From: a virus
DNA length: 20,913 nucleotides
Direction: 5' to 3' (one strand)
Virus record (IMG/VR): IMGVR_UViG_3300018020_000031
Coordinates: 1-20,913 of that record
The notes beneath the pieces were generated by a model that had not been told where the DNA came from, did no database searches, and saw only the letters and a program-made list of their open reading frames with translations. Made by a program: the position numbers and the translations under genes. Positions 1 through 7,900 of this stretch are shown piece after piece (position 1 is the first letter of the stretch; each line of letters begins with the position of its first letter).

Positions 1-50
1 CATTATATTATATATTTCCGCTGTATTAAATTTATTCTAGTGTTCCACCA

Positions 51-61
51 ATTATAAATAC
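51..61 (-). promoter_or_regulatory. Leftward late-promoter-like motif
   Basis: Read on the minus strand this is GTATTTATAAT, matching the motif found before most transcription units in this window. It would drive a leftward gene whose body lies outside the window. A minus-strand ATG occurs at 3-1, but it cannot be confirmed as a start. The rest of 1-154 shows no gene that I can support. Confidence 0.45.
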
Positions 62-154
62 GTTAAAAAATCAAAAATGTTTTAAATAATAAATAATATT
101 TTTTGTAACTAATAATATTGATTTTCGTATATTGTTATAATTAACACATATAAT

Positions 155-562
155 ATGATTAATCGAACATTTATTACCAATAAATATTTTAGAAATTATA
201 TTGGTGGTACAAAAAAGAAAGAATTAGAAAATTTTTCAATAGTACAAGATATTAAAGGAAATTATACTAATTGTGATTGGCTTGAATATCGAAGAATGAT
301 AATTACATATTTTGATGATCAATTAAATGTTTTATTTTCATGGAAAAATTTAACACATAAATTAAGTTTTTTATTTTTATTTATAAGTATTTTATTTTTT
401 AGTTTTAAATTAATATTTCCAATATTAATTATATTATCCATATTACTTCAAATAATTCATATTATTTTTAAAATTAAAGAAATTCGTAAACTAAAAGTTT
501 ATGATATGTCTTTAACAATCATATCAAATAAAATTAATACTGAATTAAAATTTCCTTATTAA
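155..562 (+). CDS. Unknown small membrane protein with two membrane segments
   Basis: I do not recognise the family. The 135-aa product has a polar N-terminal half (about residues 1-65) rich in aromatic and charged residues. It is followed by a long hydrophobic stretch at about residues 68-108 that reads as two closely spaced transmembrane helices (a hairpin), then a basic segment (KIKEIRKLK) and a short polar tail. The basic residues after the hairpin suggest a cytoplasmic C terminus by the positive-inside rule. No Shine-Dalgarno sequence precedes the ATG, and the promoter-like motif seen before other units is absent here. It is probably expressed from an upstream or different class of promoter. 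Coding status is supported by the open frame and typical A/T-rich codon use, not by homology. Confidence 0.6.
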   Translation: MINRTFITNKYFRNYIGGTKKKELENFSIVQDIKGNYTNCDWLEYRRMIITYFDDQLNVLFSWKNLTHKLSFLFLFISILFFSFKLIFPILIILSILLQIIHIIFKIKEIRKLKVYDMSLTIISNKINTELKFPY

Positions 563-584
563 TACTCTCCTTTCAATATCATCA

Positions 585-598
585 GTATTTATAAAAAA
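585..598 (+). promoter_or_regulatory. Late-promoter-like motif before the 156-aa gene
   Basis: GTATTTATAAAAAA lies 23 bases before the ATG at 608. It is preceded by CA, as in the copy at 9580. It matches the window-wide motif in sequence and in distance to the start codon. Confidence 0.55.
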
Positions 599-607
599 AT
601 ATAAAAT

Positions 608-1078
608 ATGGAATTCGATGATAAGGAACTAAAATTGATTTATGTTTTAAAGATTGGATATAATGTTAAAGATGAAGGGTGTTATCAATTCGTTTTTTCG
701 ACAGATGAAACTAATATTAATGTTGAAGATTGGTGTTGGGATTTATCACCTGCATGTGATCATGCACAACCACCTACAGAAGATTATATAGATGCAGTCT
801 TTAATTTAATAACATCATCATTTGATTTATTTTGCCTACATGAAGCTGTTGACAGAGAATATATGCATGGTGTTCATACAATACATGCACTTGCTTTTGA
901 AACTGAAAGAATGATTGATGATGGTAGTAATTATGATAAAATGTTTGAAGAAGATGAAAATCCTTTATTAGTTTTTCACTATGGAATGACATTAGCAAAG
1001 ATCAAAGATTTATTATATGCAAGAAAAATAATTTTAAAAGACAATGATTTTATTGAAACTTCATCAGTAAAATTTTAA
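608..1078 (+). CDS. Conserved-looking soluble phage protein of unknown function
   Basis: A 156-aa acidic, soluble protein with no signal peptide or membrane segment. Notable parts are the WCWD-SPACDHAQPP region (about residues 42-57), a LHEAVDREYMHG-HTIHAL stretch rich in His, Asp and Glu (about 78-97), and a C-terminal helix-rich part. The clustered Cys/His/Asp/Glu residues could bind metal, but I know of no assigned family or activity. It has the feel of a conserved hypothetical in large T4-like phages, which is an impression rather than a search result. It has its own promoter-like motif 23 bases upstream and is followed by a 134-base gap before the terminase gene, so it is probably a separate unit. 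Confidence 0.7.
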   Translation: MEFDDKELKLIYVLKIGYNVKDEGCYQFVFSTDETNINVEDWCWDLSPACDHAQPPTEDYIDAVFNLITSSFDLFCLHEAVDREYMHGVHTIHALAFETERMIDDGSNYDKMFEEDENPLLVFHYGMTLAKIKDLLYARKIILKDNDFIETSSVKF

Positions 1079-1212
1079 TTACTCAACTTACCATATTCGG
1101 AAGTCTGAGTTTCTAAACTCGATATATCTAGACATATACCGGGTTTTGCATTTTATATAATCAATATTTTTTAATGTATTAAGCAACTATTTATTATAAA
1201 TATAATAATAGT
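1079..1212 (+). promoter_or_regulatory. Intergenic leader of the terminase unit with promoter-like motif and small hairpin
   Basis: The motif CTATTTATTATAAA is at 1187-1200, 26 bases before the terminase ATG at 1213. Overlapping it at 1195-1202 is an exact TATAAATA, the T4 late promoter core, in the forward direction. Further upstream, GAGTTT/AAACTC at 1107-1120 can form a small hairpin with a two-base loop. It has no T-run, so it is not a convincing terminator. No tRNA or small ORF is evident here. Confidence 0.5.
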
Positions 1213-2415
1213 ATGAGTCTTGATATAAATATTGATACAAAATTAGAAATCGATGATTCACAATTTCCTGAACATATTCCATTAATACCTTTAAATCTTG
1301 AAAAAGAAAAACAAAAGGAAGCTATTAGAAAATTAGCTAATGAAATAAGAAAAAAAACTGGAAAAATTGAGCCAATTATTGTTACTAAAGATGGTATTGC
1401 AAAAAAAGCCAGTGAATTATCAAGTATTGAGAAAGAAGAAGAATTTTTACATTGTGCAACCGATACAATATATTTTATCGAAACATATTTAACTATTTTC
1501 GATCAAACCCAAGGAACTTCTGGTCTTATAGTTCCTTTTAAATTATTCGAATATCAAAAAGATTTAATTAAATCTTATTTAGATCATAGATTTGTAATTG
1601 CAAATAAATATAGACAAGCTGGAATCAGTACAACAACATGTGCATATATTGCATGGTATGTAATGTTTAATCAAAATAGAACTGTTGCTATAGTAGCTGA
1701 TAAACTTGAAACAGCTAGAGATGAATTAATGAATGATGTTATTAATTTTATTGAAGGTTGTCCAAATTTTCTTAGACCAAAAACAGGTAAAGAAACTAAA
1801 GAAAAACTTAAAGATACTCAAAAATTAAAAAGATATGATAATGATAGTGCTTTAGGTGCATTCAGTTCTAAAGGATTGAGAGGTACAACACCAACATTAT
1901 TATTCTGGGATGAAACAGCATGGACTGAAAAAGCAGGTAAATTCTGGACTGCAGCAAAACCTACATTACAAACTGGAGGTAGAGCAATTATGGTAAGTAC
2001 ACCATCTGGATTAGATGAAGTATTTTATTTAACATTTACTGAAGCAAGAAAAAATAAAAACAATTTTGTTGCTGTTGAGCTTTGGTGGTTTAATGATCCT
2101 AGATACAATAAAAATTTAGTTTGGCTTAAAAATAAAGGACATGATACTGAAATAAGATTAGTAGATGCTAATTGGAGTAATGAAGAAAGAATAAAATTAA
2201 TGGACGATGGATGGGAAGCATCAAGTCCTTGGTTTGAAGAACAAATTAGAGAAGCAAATGGCAATTTGAAAATTATTGCTCAAGAATTATTATGTGTTTT
2301 TGGTGAAGCCATTATTACTGTTAAAAATAAAAAAACTGGAATAATTGAAGATATTAAAATATCTGATTTTTACAATAGATTAAAAGAAGAAAGTATTTCT
2401 TGTATGTATTTATAA
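1213..2415 (+). CDS. Terminase large subunit, N-terminal half: ATPase domain fused to an N-terminal split-intein fragment
   Basis: Packaging motor ATPase, gp17-like, which pumps DNA into the prohead through the portal. The first 360 residues are N-extein and residues 361-400 are the N-half of a split intein. ATPase motifs: adenine-binding Q motif around FKLFEYQ (109-115), deviant Walker A KYRQAGISTT (132-141) lacking the usual GK[ST] lysine but with K132 upstream, Walker B LLFWDE (229-234, catalytic E234) and the coupling motif MVSTPSG (260-266). The extein ends AQELL and the intein begins C361-VFGE. The expected continuation CSFLGSGDN is found only in the gene at 3582, so full terminase requires protein trans-splicing. 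A promoter-like motif lies 26 bases upstream. There is no sign of a frameshift error: the stop at 2413 is followed by a complete endonuclease gene. Confidence 0.93.
   Translation: MSLDINIDTKLEIDDSQFPEHIPLIPLNLEKEKQKEAIRKLANEIRKKTGKIEPIIVTKDGIAKKASELSSIEKEEEFLHCATDTIYFIETYLTIFDQTQGTSGLIVPFKLFEYQKDLIKSYLDHRFVIANKYRQAGISTTTCAYIAWYVMFNQNRTVAIVADKLETARDELMNDVINFIEGCPNFLRPKTGKETKEKLKDTQKLKRYDNDSALGAFSSKGLRGTTPTLLFWDETAWTEKAGKFWTAAKPTLQTGGRAIMVSTPSGLDEVFYLTFTEARKNKNNFVAVELWWFNDPRYNKNLVWLKNKGHDTEIRLVDANWSNEERIKLMDDGWEASSPWFEEQIREANGNLKIIAQELLCVFGEAIITVKNKKTGIIEDIKISDFYNRLKEESISCMYL
2293..2412 (+). other. Split intein, N-terminal fragment (TerL intein, about 40 aa)
   Basis: Begins with the nucleophile Cys361 (TGT at 2293-2295) and runs to the stop, 40 residues. 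The sequence CVFGE followed by an IEDIKISDFYNRL segment fits intein block A. About 30 residues look like conserved intein, followed by a divergent ten-residue tail. From memory, the naturally split AceL-TerL intein from metagenomes starts CVYGD and ends its short N-half with a similar IEDLYKRL segment. It sits at the same terminase site. Block B and blocks F/G are missing here and are carried by the C-half at 3582-3905. Confidence 0.9.
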
Positions 2416-2427
2416 TAAACATGTAAT

Positions 2428-3588
2428 ATGAATAAAGATAAATTATTAATTAAAGTAAAAGATATTAATATAAATGATTTTTGTATGATAGGTAGTGTTT
2501 CACATTTTAATAAAATATATCCAAACTTATTGAAATATATAAATGAATATACCATTGATATGCAACTATACTCACCAAATAAGCATTTAAATGCTAAATT
2601 ATTATTTTTACAAAAATACAATGGTAATATTAATAAAATAATAGTTAATAATAAATTAATGATATTTGATACTAAAGTCATGGACTTTAAAGAGGCAAAT
2701 ATTAATTCAGCAAAAAAACAATGGAAAAAATGTAATGATGAATTATCTAAAATTACTGATTTTTATACAAAACAAGAAACTATAAATCTTCTAAAAAATA
2801 ATTATCAAAAATATTATGGTAAATCAGGAAATAGAAAATTATTAAAAGATGATAAAAAACTATATCAAAGTTTATATTATTATACATCAAATTTAGATAA
2901 ATTAAATAAAAATTTAAATAAATTAACATCAAGATTATACATATTAATTAATAATATTGATATTTATTGTCATATACATAAATGTTTAAAATTTTGGAAA
3001 TTTAAAGACGGACAATTTAATATTTGTTGTGGTAAATGTGAACCTAAATATCCATCAATTGAATGGTTTAAAAAAACATATAAGGATAATTGGGAAAAAT
3101 ATTATAATGAAAGAAAATTAACTGTAAGCAACAATAAAACAAATAGTTTAGCATGGTTTAAAATAAAATATGGTGATGATTTAGGTATGACTAATTATAA
3201 TAATTATGTAATAAATAAAATGAATATATTATCTGAATTAAAAGCTAATAAATATTCCAAAATATCTCAAGAATTATTTTGGAATATTTATAATAAATTA
3301 AAACAGAAAGATAATTGTTACTTTTTTGAGCTAAATCAAGAATACGTATTAAGAATTCCTGAAAAATATAATCATAATAATGTGGTAATGATGTTAGATT
3401 TTAAACAAAATAAAAAAATAATAGAATATAATGGTAATTATTGGCATAACAAAGATAAAGATGATATTAGATATTCAATATTACGAGATATGGGTTATGA
3501 AATATTTATAGTTACTTCCGATGAATATAATAGAAATATTAAAAATAATTTAATTATTGATAAATGTATTAATTTTTTAGAATGTTAA
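2428..3588 (+). CDS. Free-standing Vsr-like (EDxHD) homing endonuclease between split-intein halves
   Basis: A 386-aa predicted site-specific endonuclease that would spread this broken-gene arrangement by cutting intein-free terminase alleles. The C-terminal domain carries D324 (MLDF), E333 (IIEYNG) and H340 (YWHNKDKDD-R348), the EDxHD/Vsr-like nuclease signature typified by I-Bth0305I. Upstream is a probable zinc-binding module: C181-HIHKC186 with CCGKC (200-204). After it come two copies of a short WFK-x-x-Y motif (PSIEWFKKTY, SLAWFKIKY) that look like DNA-binding repeats. It starts 12 bases after the N-terminal terminase gene and overlaps the C-terminal gene in ATGTTAA (3582-3588), suggesting coupled translation. 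The layout matches the 'fractured gene' arrangement described for metagenomic phage split inteins (Dassa and colleagues). The nuclease motifs look intact. Confidence 0.87.
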   Translation: MNKDKLLIKVKDININDFCMIGSVSHFNKIYPNLLKYINEYTIDMQLYSPNKHLNAKLLFLQKYNGNINKIIVNNKLMIFDTKVMDFKEANINSAKKQWKKCNDELSKITDFYTKQETINLLKNNYQKYYGKSGNRKLLKDDKKLYQSLYYYTSNLDKLNKNLNKLTSRLYILINNIDIYCHIHKCLKFWKFKDGQFNICCGKCEPKYPSIEWFKKTYKDNWEKYYNERKLTVSNNKTNSLAWFKIKYGDDLGMTNYNNYVINKMNILSELKANKYSKISQELFWNIYNKLKQKDNCYFFELNQEYVLRIPEKYNHNNVVMMLDFKQNKKIIEYNGNYWHNKDKDDIRYSILRDMGYEIFIVTSDEYNRNIKNNLIIDKCINFLEC

Positions 3589-3905
3589 TTAATTTTGATT
3601 ACGAAATATTGAATAGTTCAGGTAATTTCGTGGATTTTTTGGGAATTGAAAAATCGAATAAAGATATTGCATATAAAGTGACATTAGAAAATGATATGTC
3701 AATTGTTGTTAGCAAAGATCATATATTTTTAGCTAACGGAAATGATATGTATGCTAAATCATTAATTCCTAATGTAGCTTATATAACAACAACAGAAGGT
3801 GATGTTTTTGTAAGAAGTGTTGAAAAAATTGAAGGTTGCGATTTTTATGATATTGTGGATTCTCAAGATTGCGAATATTTTGCTAATGGATTTTTAAATC
3901 ATAAC
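3582..3905 (+). other. Split intein, C-terminal fragment (TerL intein, 108 aa)
   Basis: It carries block B as SKDH (S44 to H47; serine replaces the usual threonine of TxxH), block F as FYDIVDSQ followed by CEYFANG, and block G as FLNHN, ending H107-N108. The +1 residue is Cys109 (TGT at 3906). These are canonical C-terminal splicing residues, unlike the other three inteins here, which lack the penultimate His. Since block B is in this fragment, the split lies between blocks A and B. That is an atypical position compared with DnaE-type split inteins. Confidence 0.9.
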
Positions 3906-4874
3906 TGTTCATTTTTGGGATCAGGTGATAATTTTATTGCTGAAGAATTTTTATTAAGAATACAAAATAATGAAATTCAAACACCAATTCGTCAAGAATA
4001 TACAGATAAAAACATGTGGATTTTTGAAGACCCAATTGCTGATGAAAATTATATTATGGCAATAGATGCTTCTCCGGGACATGGTGAAGATAATTCAACT
4101 ATTAATATATTAAAAACAGTTGAAACAATTGAAATTAAAACAATAACAAAAAATGAAAAAACAAAAACTGTTAAAATAAAAAGACATAAAGTAGAACAAG
4201 TGGCTGAATACTATGGTAAAATAGCACCACAAATGCTTGCTGAAATAGCATATCAATATGGAAAAATATATAACAATGCCTATTGTGTTGTTGATATAAC
4301 AGGTGGTTATGGTATTCAAAGTGTTGAAAAATTACTTGAATTTGGATATGAAAATGTTCATTATGCTGAAGTAACTCATAAACCTTCAAGAGATAGATTA
4401 CAAGGATATATTAAAAAAGGATTGAAAACAATGCATGATGGTAATGTTGTAAATGTCGATTTAATTCCCGGATTTTTTATTGGTAATAATAGAGCATCTG
4501 TATTACTTGAATTACAAAGAGCAATACATTTAAAAGATGTAATTATTAGATCAGTTAGATTATTAAGTGAATTAAAAACTTTCGTAACAATTCCGGGTAA
4601 TCGTGTTGCAGATCATAAACGAAGTTTTCATGATGATAGTATCATGGGATTATCAATTGGATTATATGTTTTAAATTTTGATATGGCTAAATTTAAACAA
4701 AGTAAAAGTGTTACTGAAAAAATGTTAAATGCTATTATGACAAATAACGATGTAAAAGATATTAATGCAAGAAGAGAATATAATAATAAACCAAACATAT
4801 CTGTAAATAGTACATCTATGTTAAATCCATATGGAGTAAATGCTTGGTTATTTCAAGGTATTAAGAAAAAATAA
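3582..4874 (+). CDS. Terminase large subunit, C-terminal half: C-terminal split-intein fragment fused to the nuclease domain
   Basis: Residues 1-108 are the intein C-half; residues 109-430 are the C-extein, the RNase H-fold headful nuclease that cuts the concatemer. The extein starts C109-SFLGSGDNF, the expected continuation of AQELL in the upstream gene. Likely metal ligands are D162 (AIDAS), D238 (VVDITGG) and D351/D352 (HDDSIMG), matching the three acidic positions in gp17 nucleases; the middle one is D where T4 has E. Splicing to the first 360 residues gives 682 aa, somewhat longer than T4 gp17 at 610. The start ATG overlaps the stop of the endonuclease gene, and no promoter-like motif precedes it, so it is read from the upstream unit. 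The acidic triad is intact. Confidence 0.93.
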   Translation: MLINFDYEILNSSGNFVDFLGIEKSNKDIAYKVTLENDMSIVVSKDHIFLANGNDMYAKSLIPNVAYITTTEGDVFVRSVEKIEGCDFYDIVDSQDCEYFANGFLNHNCSFLGSGDNFIAEEFLLRIQNNEIQTPIRQEYTDKNMWIFEDPIADENYIMAIDASPGHGEDNSTINILKTVETIEIKTITKNEKTKTVKIKRHKVEQVAEYYGKIAPQMLAEIAYQYGKIYNNAYCVVDITGGYGIQSVEKLLEFGYENVHYAEVTHKPSRDRLQGYIKKGLKTMHDGNVVNVDLIPGFFIGNNRASVLLELQRAIHLKDVIIRSVRLLSELKTFVTIPGNRVADHKRSFHDDSIMGLSIGLYVLNFDMAKFKQSKSVTEKMLNAIMTNNDVKDINARREYNNKPNISVNSTSMLNPYGVNAWLFQGIKKK

Positions 4875-4877
4875 AAT

Positions 4878-4890
4878 GTATTTATATAAA
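4878..4890 (+). promoter_or_regulatory. Upstream copy of the late-promoter-like motif before the portal gene
   Basis: GTATTTATATAAA lies four bases after the terminase stop and 69 bases before the portal ATG. It is separated from the second copy at 4916 by a palindrome. It could be a second start site or a degenerate duplicate. Confidence 0.4.
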
Positions 4891-4892
4891 AA

Positions 4893-4912
4893 TATGTTTT
4901 ATTTAAAACATA
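4893..4912 (+). terminator. 20-base palindrome between terminase and portal genes (possible terminator or operator)
   Basis: TATGTTTTA and TAAAACATA form perfect nine-base arms around a central TT. The stem is almost all A/U and no T-run follows, so termination would be weak. It lies exactly between two promoter-like motifs, so a protein-binding site is an alternative. Confidence 0.35.
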
Positions 4913-4915
4913 AAT

Positions 4916-4929
4916 GTATTTATAATAAA
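4916..4929 (+). promoter_or_regulatory. Late-promoter-like motif before the portal gene
   Basis: GTATTTATAATAAA is identical over 14 bases to the copy at 9580. It is 31 bases before the portal ATG at 4947. Confidence 0.55.
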
Positions 4930-4946
4930 TTATAAAAAATTATAAA

Positions 4947-7900
4947 ATGGATAAGGAAAAAAATAAATTAACTATATATCAAGAACTTAATCAATTCTTA
5001 AACCTTGATGGTTTTGGTTTTCAAGAACAATCACCGATGTCATCAACTAGTGGATCAGGACTTATATTACCACAAGAAAAAAAGATTATTATTAAAGGTA
5101 ATAGTCCTGAAGAAATACATCGTAAAGGTCTTGAATTACAACAAAAAAAAGAACTTCAAAATAAATTCTTTAGAACAACAGATAGAGGATTCCAAAAAGC
5201 ATTACAATATGAAGCAGCTAGACTTCCTGCATACATTGATTATGAAGGAATGGAATTCTACCCTATTATTTCTAGTGCATTAGATTTGTTTATGGAAGAA
5301 GCCACAGGTATTGGAATAAATGGTAAAATGTTAAATATTTATTCAAATAAAGATAGAATAAAATATTTATTGGATGAATTTTTTTATGATATAGTAAATG
5401 TTAATGTTATACTACCCTTTTGGACTAGAAATCTGCCTGTTAAATATGATAGTATGATACCATTATTAAATGGTGAAACAATTACAATTGAGGAAATATC
5501 AAAAAGATTAAAAGAAAATCCAACTGAAGAAATTTGGACATATTCAATTCAAGATAAAACAAACAAAATTGTCCCAAGTAAAATTATTTGGTGTGATTTA
5601 ACTAGAAAAAATAGTGAAATATTAAAAATTAATTTAGATGATAATAATTTCATTGAAACAGCACCTGATCATGAATTCTTATTAAGAAATGGAACATATA
5701 AAAGAGCTGATGAATTAAAAACAGGCGATAGTTTAATGCCATATTACACATTAACAAGTAAAGAAGATAATAGTAAAATTGTTGGTTATGAAAAAGTTTA
5801 TAATCCATCATCAAATCATTATTGCTATACACATAGAATTGTTTCAAATGAATGTTTAAAAAATTTAGAAGAAGATATTAATGAAAAATATGTAACACAT
5901 CATATTGATTTTAATAAAAAAAACAATCATCCTAAAAATTTAATTAGGATGACAAATACAAATCATTCATTGTATCATTCTAAACTTGCTTCAAGAATTT
6001 TAAAAAGAGCTGATGTTGTTGAAAAAAGAATGAAAGGTATTGATAAATATTTAAGATCAGAAAAAAGAAGAGATAGAATGTCAAAGGAAATGAAAGGTAA
6101 ATATCCAATTTATTTCAATGAATATAATATTAGTTCTTTACATGATGAACACAATATTATACGTAAAAATAGAATGACTGAATTATGGTCAAATGAAGAA
6201 TATAAAAATAAAACAAAAAATTTAATGCAATTATCAATTAATGATGAATGTTTAAATATTATCCAAAATACCATAATTTCTAATAAAAATTATTTAGGTG
6301 CTGGTAAATTAGCATTTTTATTAAAAAACAATAATAATTTTTTAATAAATTTTAACATATCTAATAATCATTTTAATAAGGATTTAAAAAAATCATTAAA
6401 TTCAACAACACTTCGTAAACTCATTTTTAGAAAAACAAATATGATGTATTGTGATTTCTTTTTACAAATAAATCCAAATATAATAACCGAAACAATATTT
6501 AAAAGAGCTAATAATATATCATTATCAAATCAAACAAAAAAAGAAAATATTATAATTAATCATAAAGTTTTATCTATTGAAAAAATTTCAGAAACATATG
6601 ATGTATATTGTATGGAAGTTGTTGGTAAAAATAATGAACAAGATAGACATAATTTTCCTATTTGTGGTAAAAATGAAAATGGTGAATATCAAAGAAATGG
6701 AGTGTTTGTTTCAAATTGTAAATATGGTGATAATTTCGTTTTATTATATGGTGAAAGAAAAAAAGGTATTTCACATGTAAAACAATTAGTTAATTATGAA
6801 ATGGAACGTTTTGAAAGAATTCAAAATGGTAAACCTTTGGTTAAGTTCAAAGAAAGAATGACTGGTGATGAATATAATGTTTTTGAAATAGCTCATTTTA
6901 GATTATTAGGTGATGATAAATATTTACCATATGGAAGTTCTGTATTAAACAAAATTCGTAGAGTTTTCAGACAATTGGTAATGGCTGAAGATGCTATGTT
7001 AACATATCGTATTATTCGTGCTGGTGAAAAAAAGGTATTTAAAATTGACGTTGGAAATATTGATGAAGATGATATTGAGGAATATGTATATAAGGTTGCT
7101 ACTAAGTTTAAAAAAACAGGACAAGTAGCACCTAATGATGGTCAAATAGATTATCGTTTTAATATAATGGGAAATGACGAAGATTATTTTTTACCTGTTA
7201 GAAATGCAAATACATTAACTGGAATTGACACATTACCGGGTGCATGTTTAGCTTTAGATACTAAAATTGAATTACTTGATGGAAGAAGTTTAGAATTAAA
7301 TAAAATTATAAATGAATTTAACACTGGAAAAGAATTATGGTCATATTCGATCAATCCTAAATCAGGATTAATTGTTCCGGGAAAAGTAACATGGGCAGGT
7401 ATTACAAGAAAAAACACTGATGTTCTTAAAATAACATTAGATAATGGTGAAACAATTACTTGTACACCTGATCATAAATTTCCAACAAAATTTAATGGTG
7501 AGAAACAAGCAAAAGATTTATTAGTGGGTGAATCTATGTGGGCATTTAATAAACAATTTAAACAAATTAAAAATCAAGGAAATGAATATGAAATGATTTA
7601 TGATCATTCAATTAATGATTGGGTTTATACACATAGAATGGTATGTGATTATATTAATGAAGTCCCTGATAATTATGTTAGACATCATAAAGATTTTAAT
7701 AGATTTAATAATATGCCTTTAAATATTGAGCCAATCTCAATTAAAGAACATTTACTAAAACACGCTGATCAATCAATGATCGGTGGACTTGCATATAAAG
7801 CAAAATATGAAAATAATTTATCATTTAAAAATGATGTTGATAATAATTTAGCTAAAGGTAGAAATATTTATCATAGTAAATTAATAAACGATAATAATTT

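Noticed and set aside
1081-1150. Possible tRNA or structured RNA between the 156-aa gene and terminase
   Set aside because: Only one small hairpin (1107-1120) is seen; no cloverleaf, T-loop sequence or acceptor stem on either strand.
2370-2681. Minus-strand open frame of 103 codons across the terminase/endonuclease junction
   Set aside because: It lies opposite two well-supported plus-strand genes and is explained by AT-rich composition; no motif or promoter-like signal supports it.
2293-3905. Terminase break read as a frameshift or sequencing error
   Set aside because: Both broken ends carry matching intein blocks with correct splice residues, and an intact nuclease gene fills the gap, so the break is organised rather than accidental.
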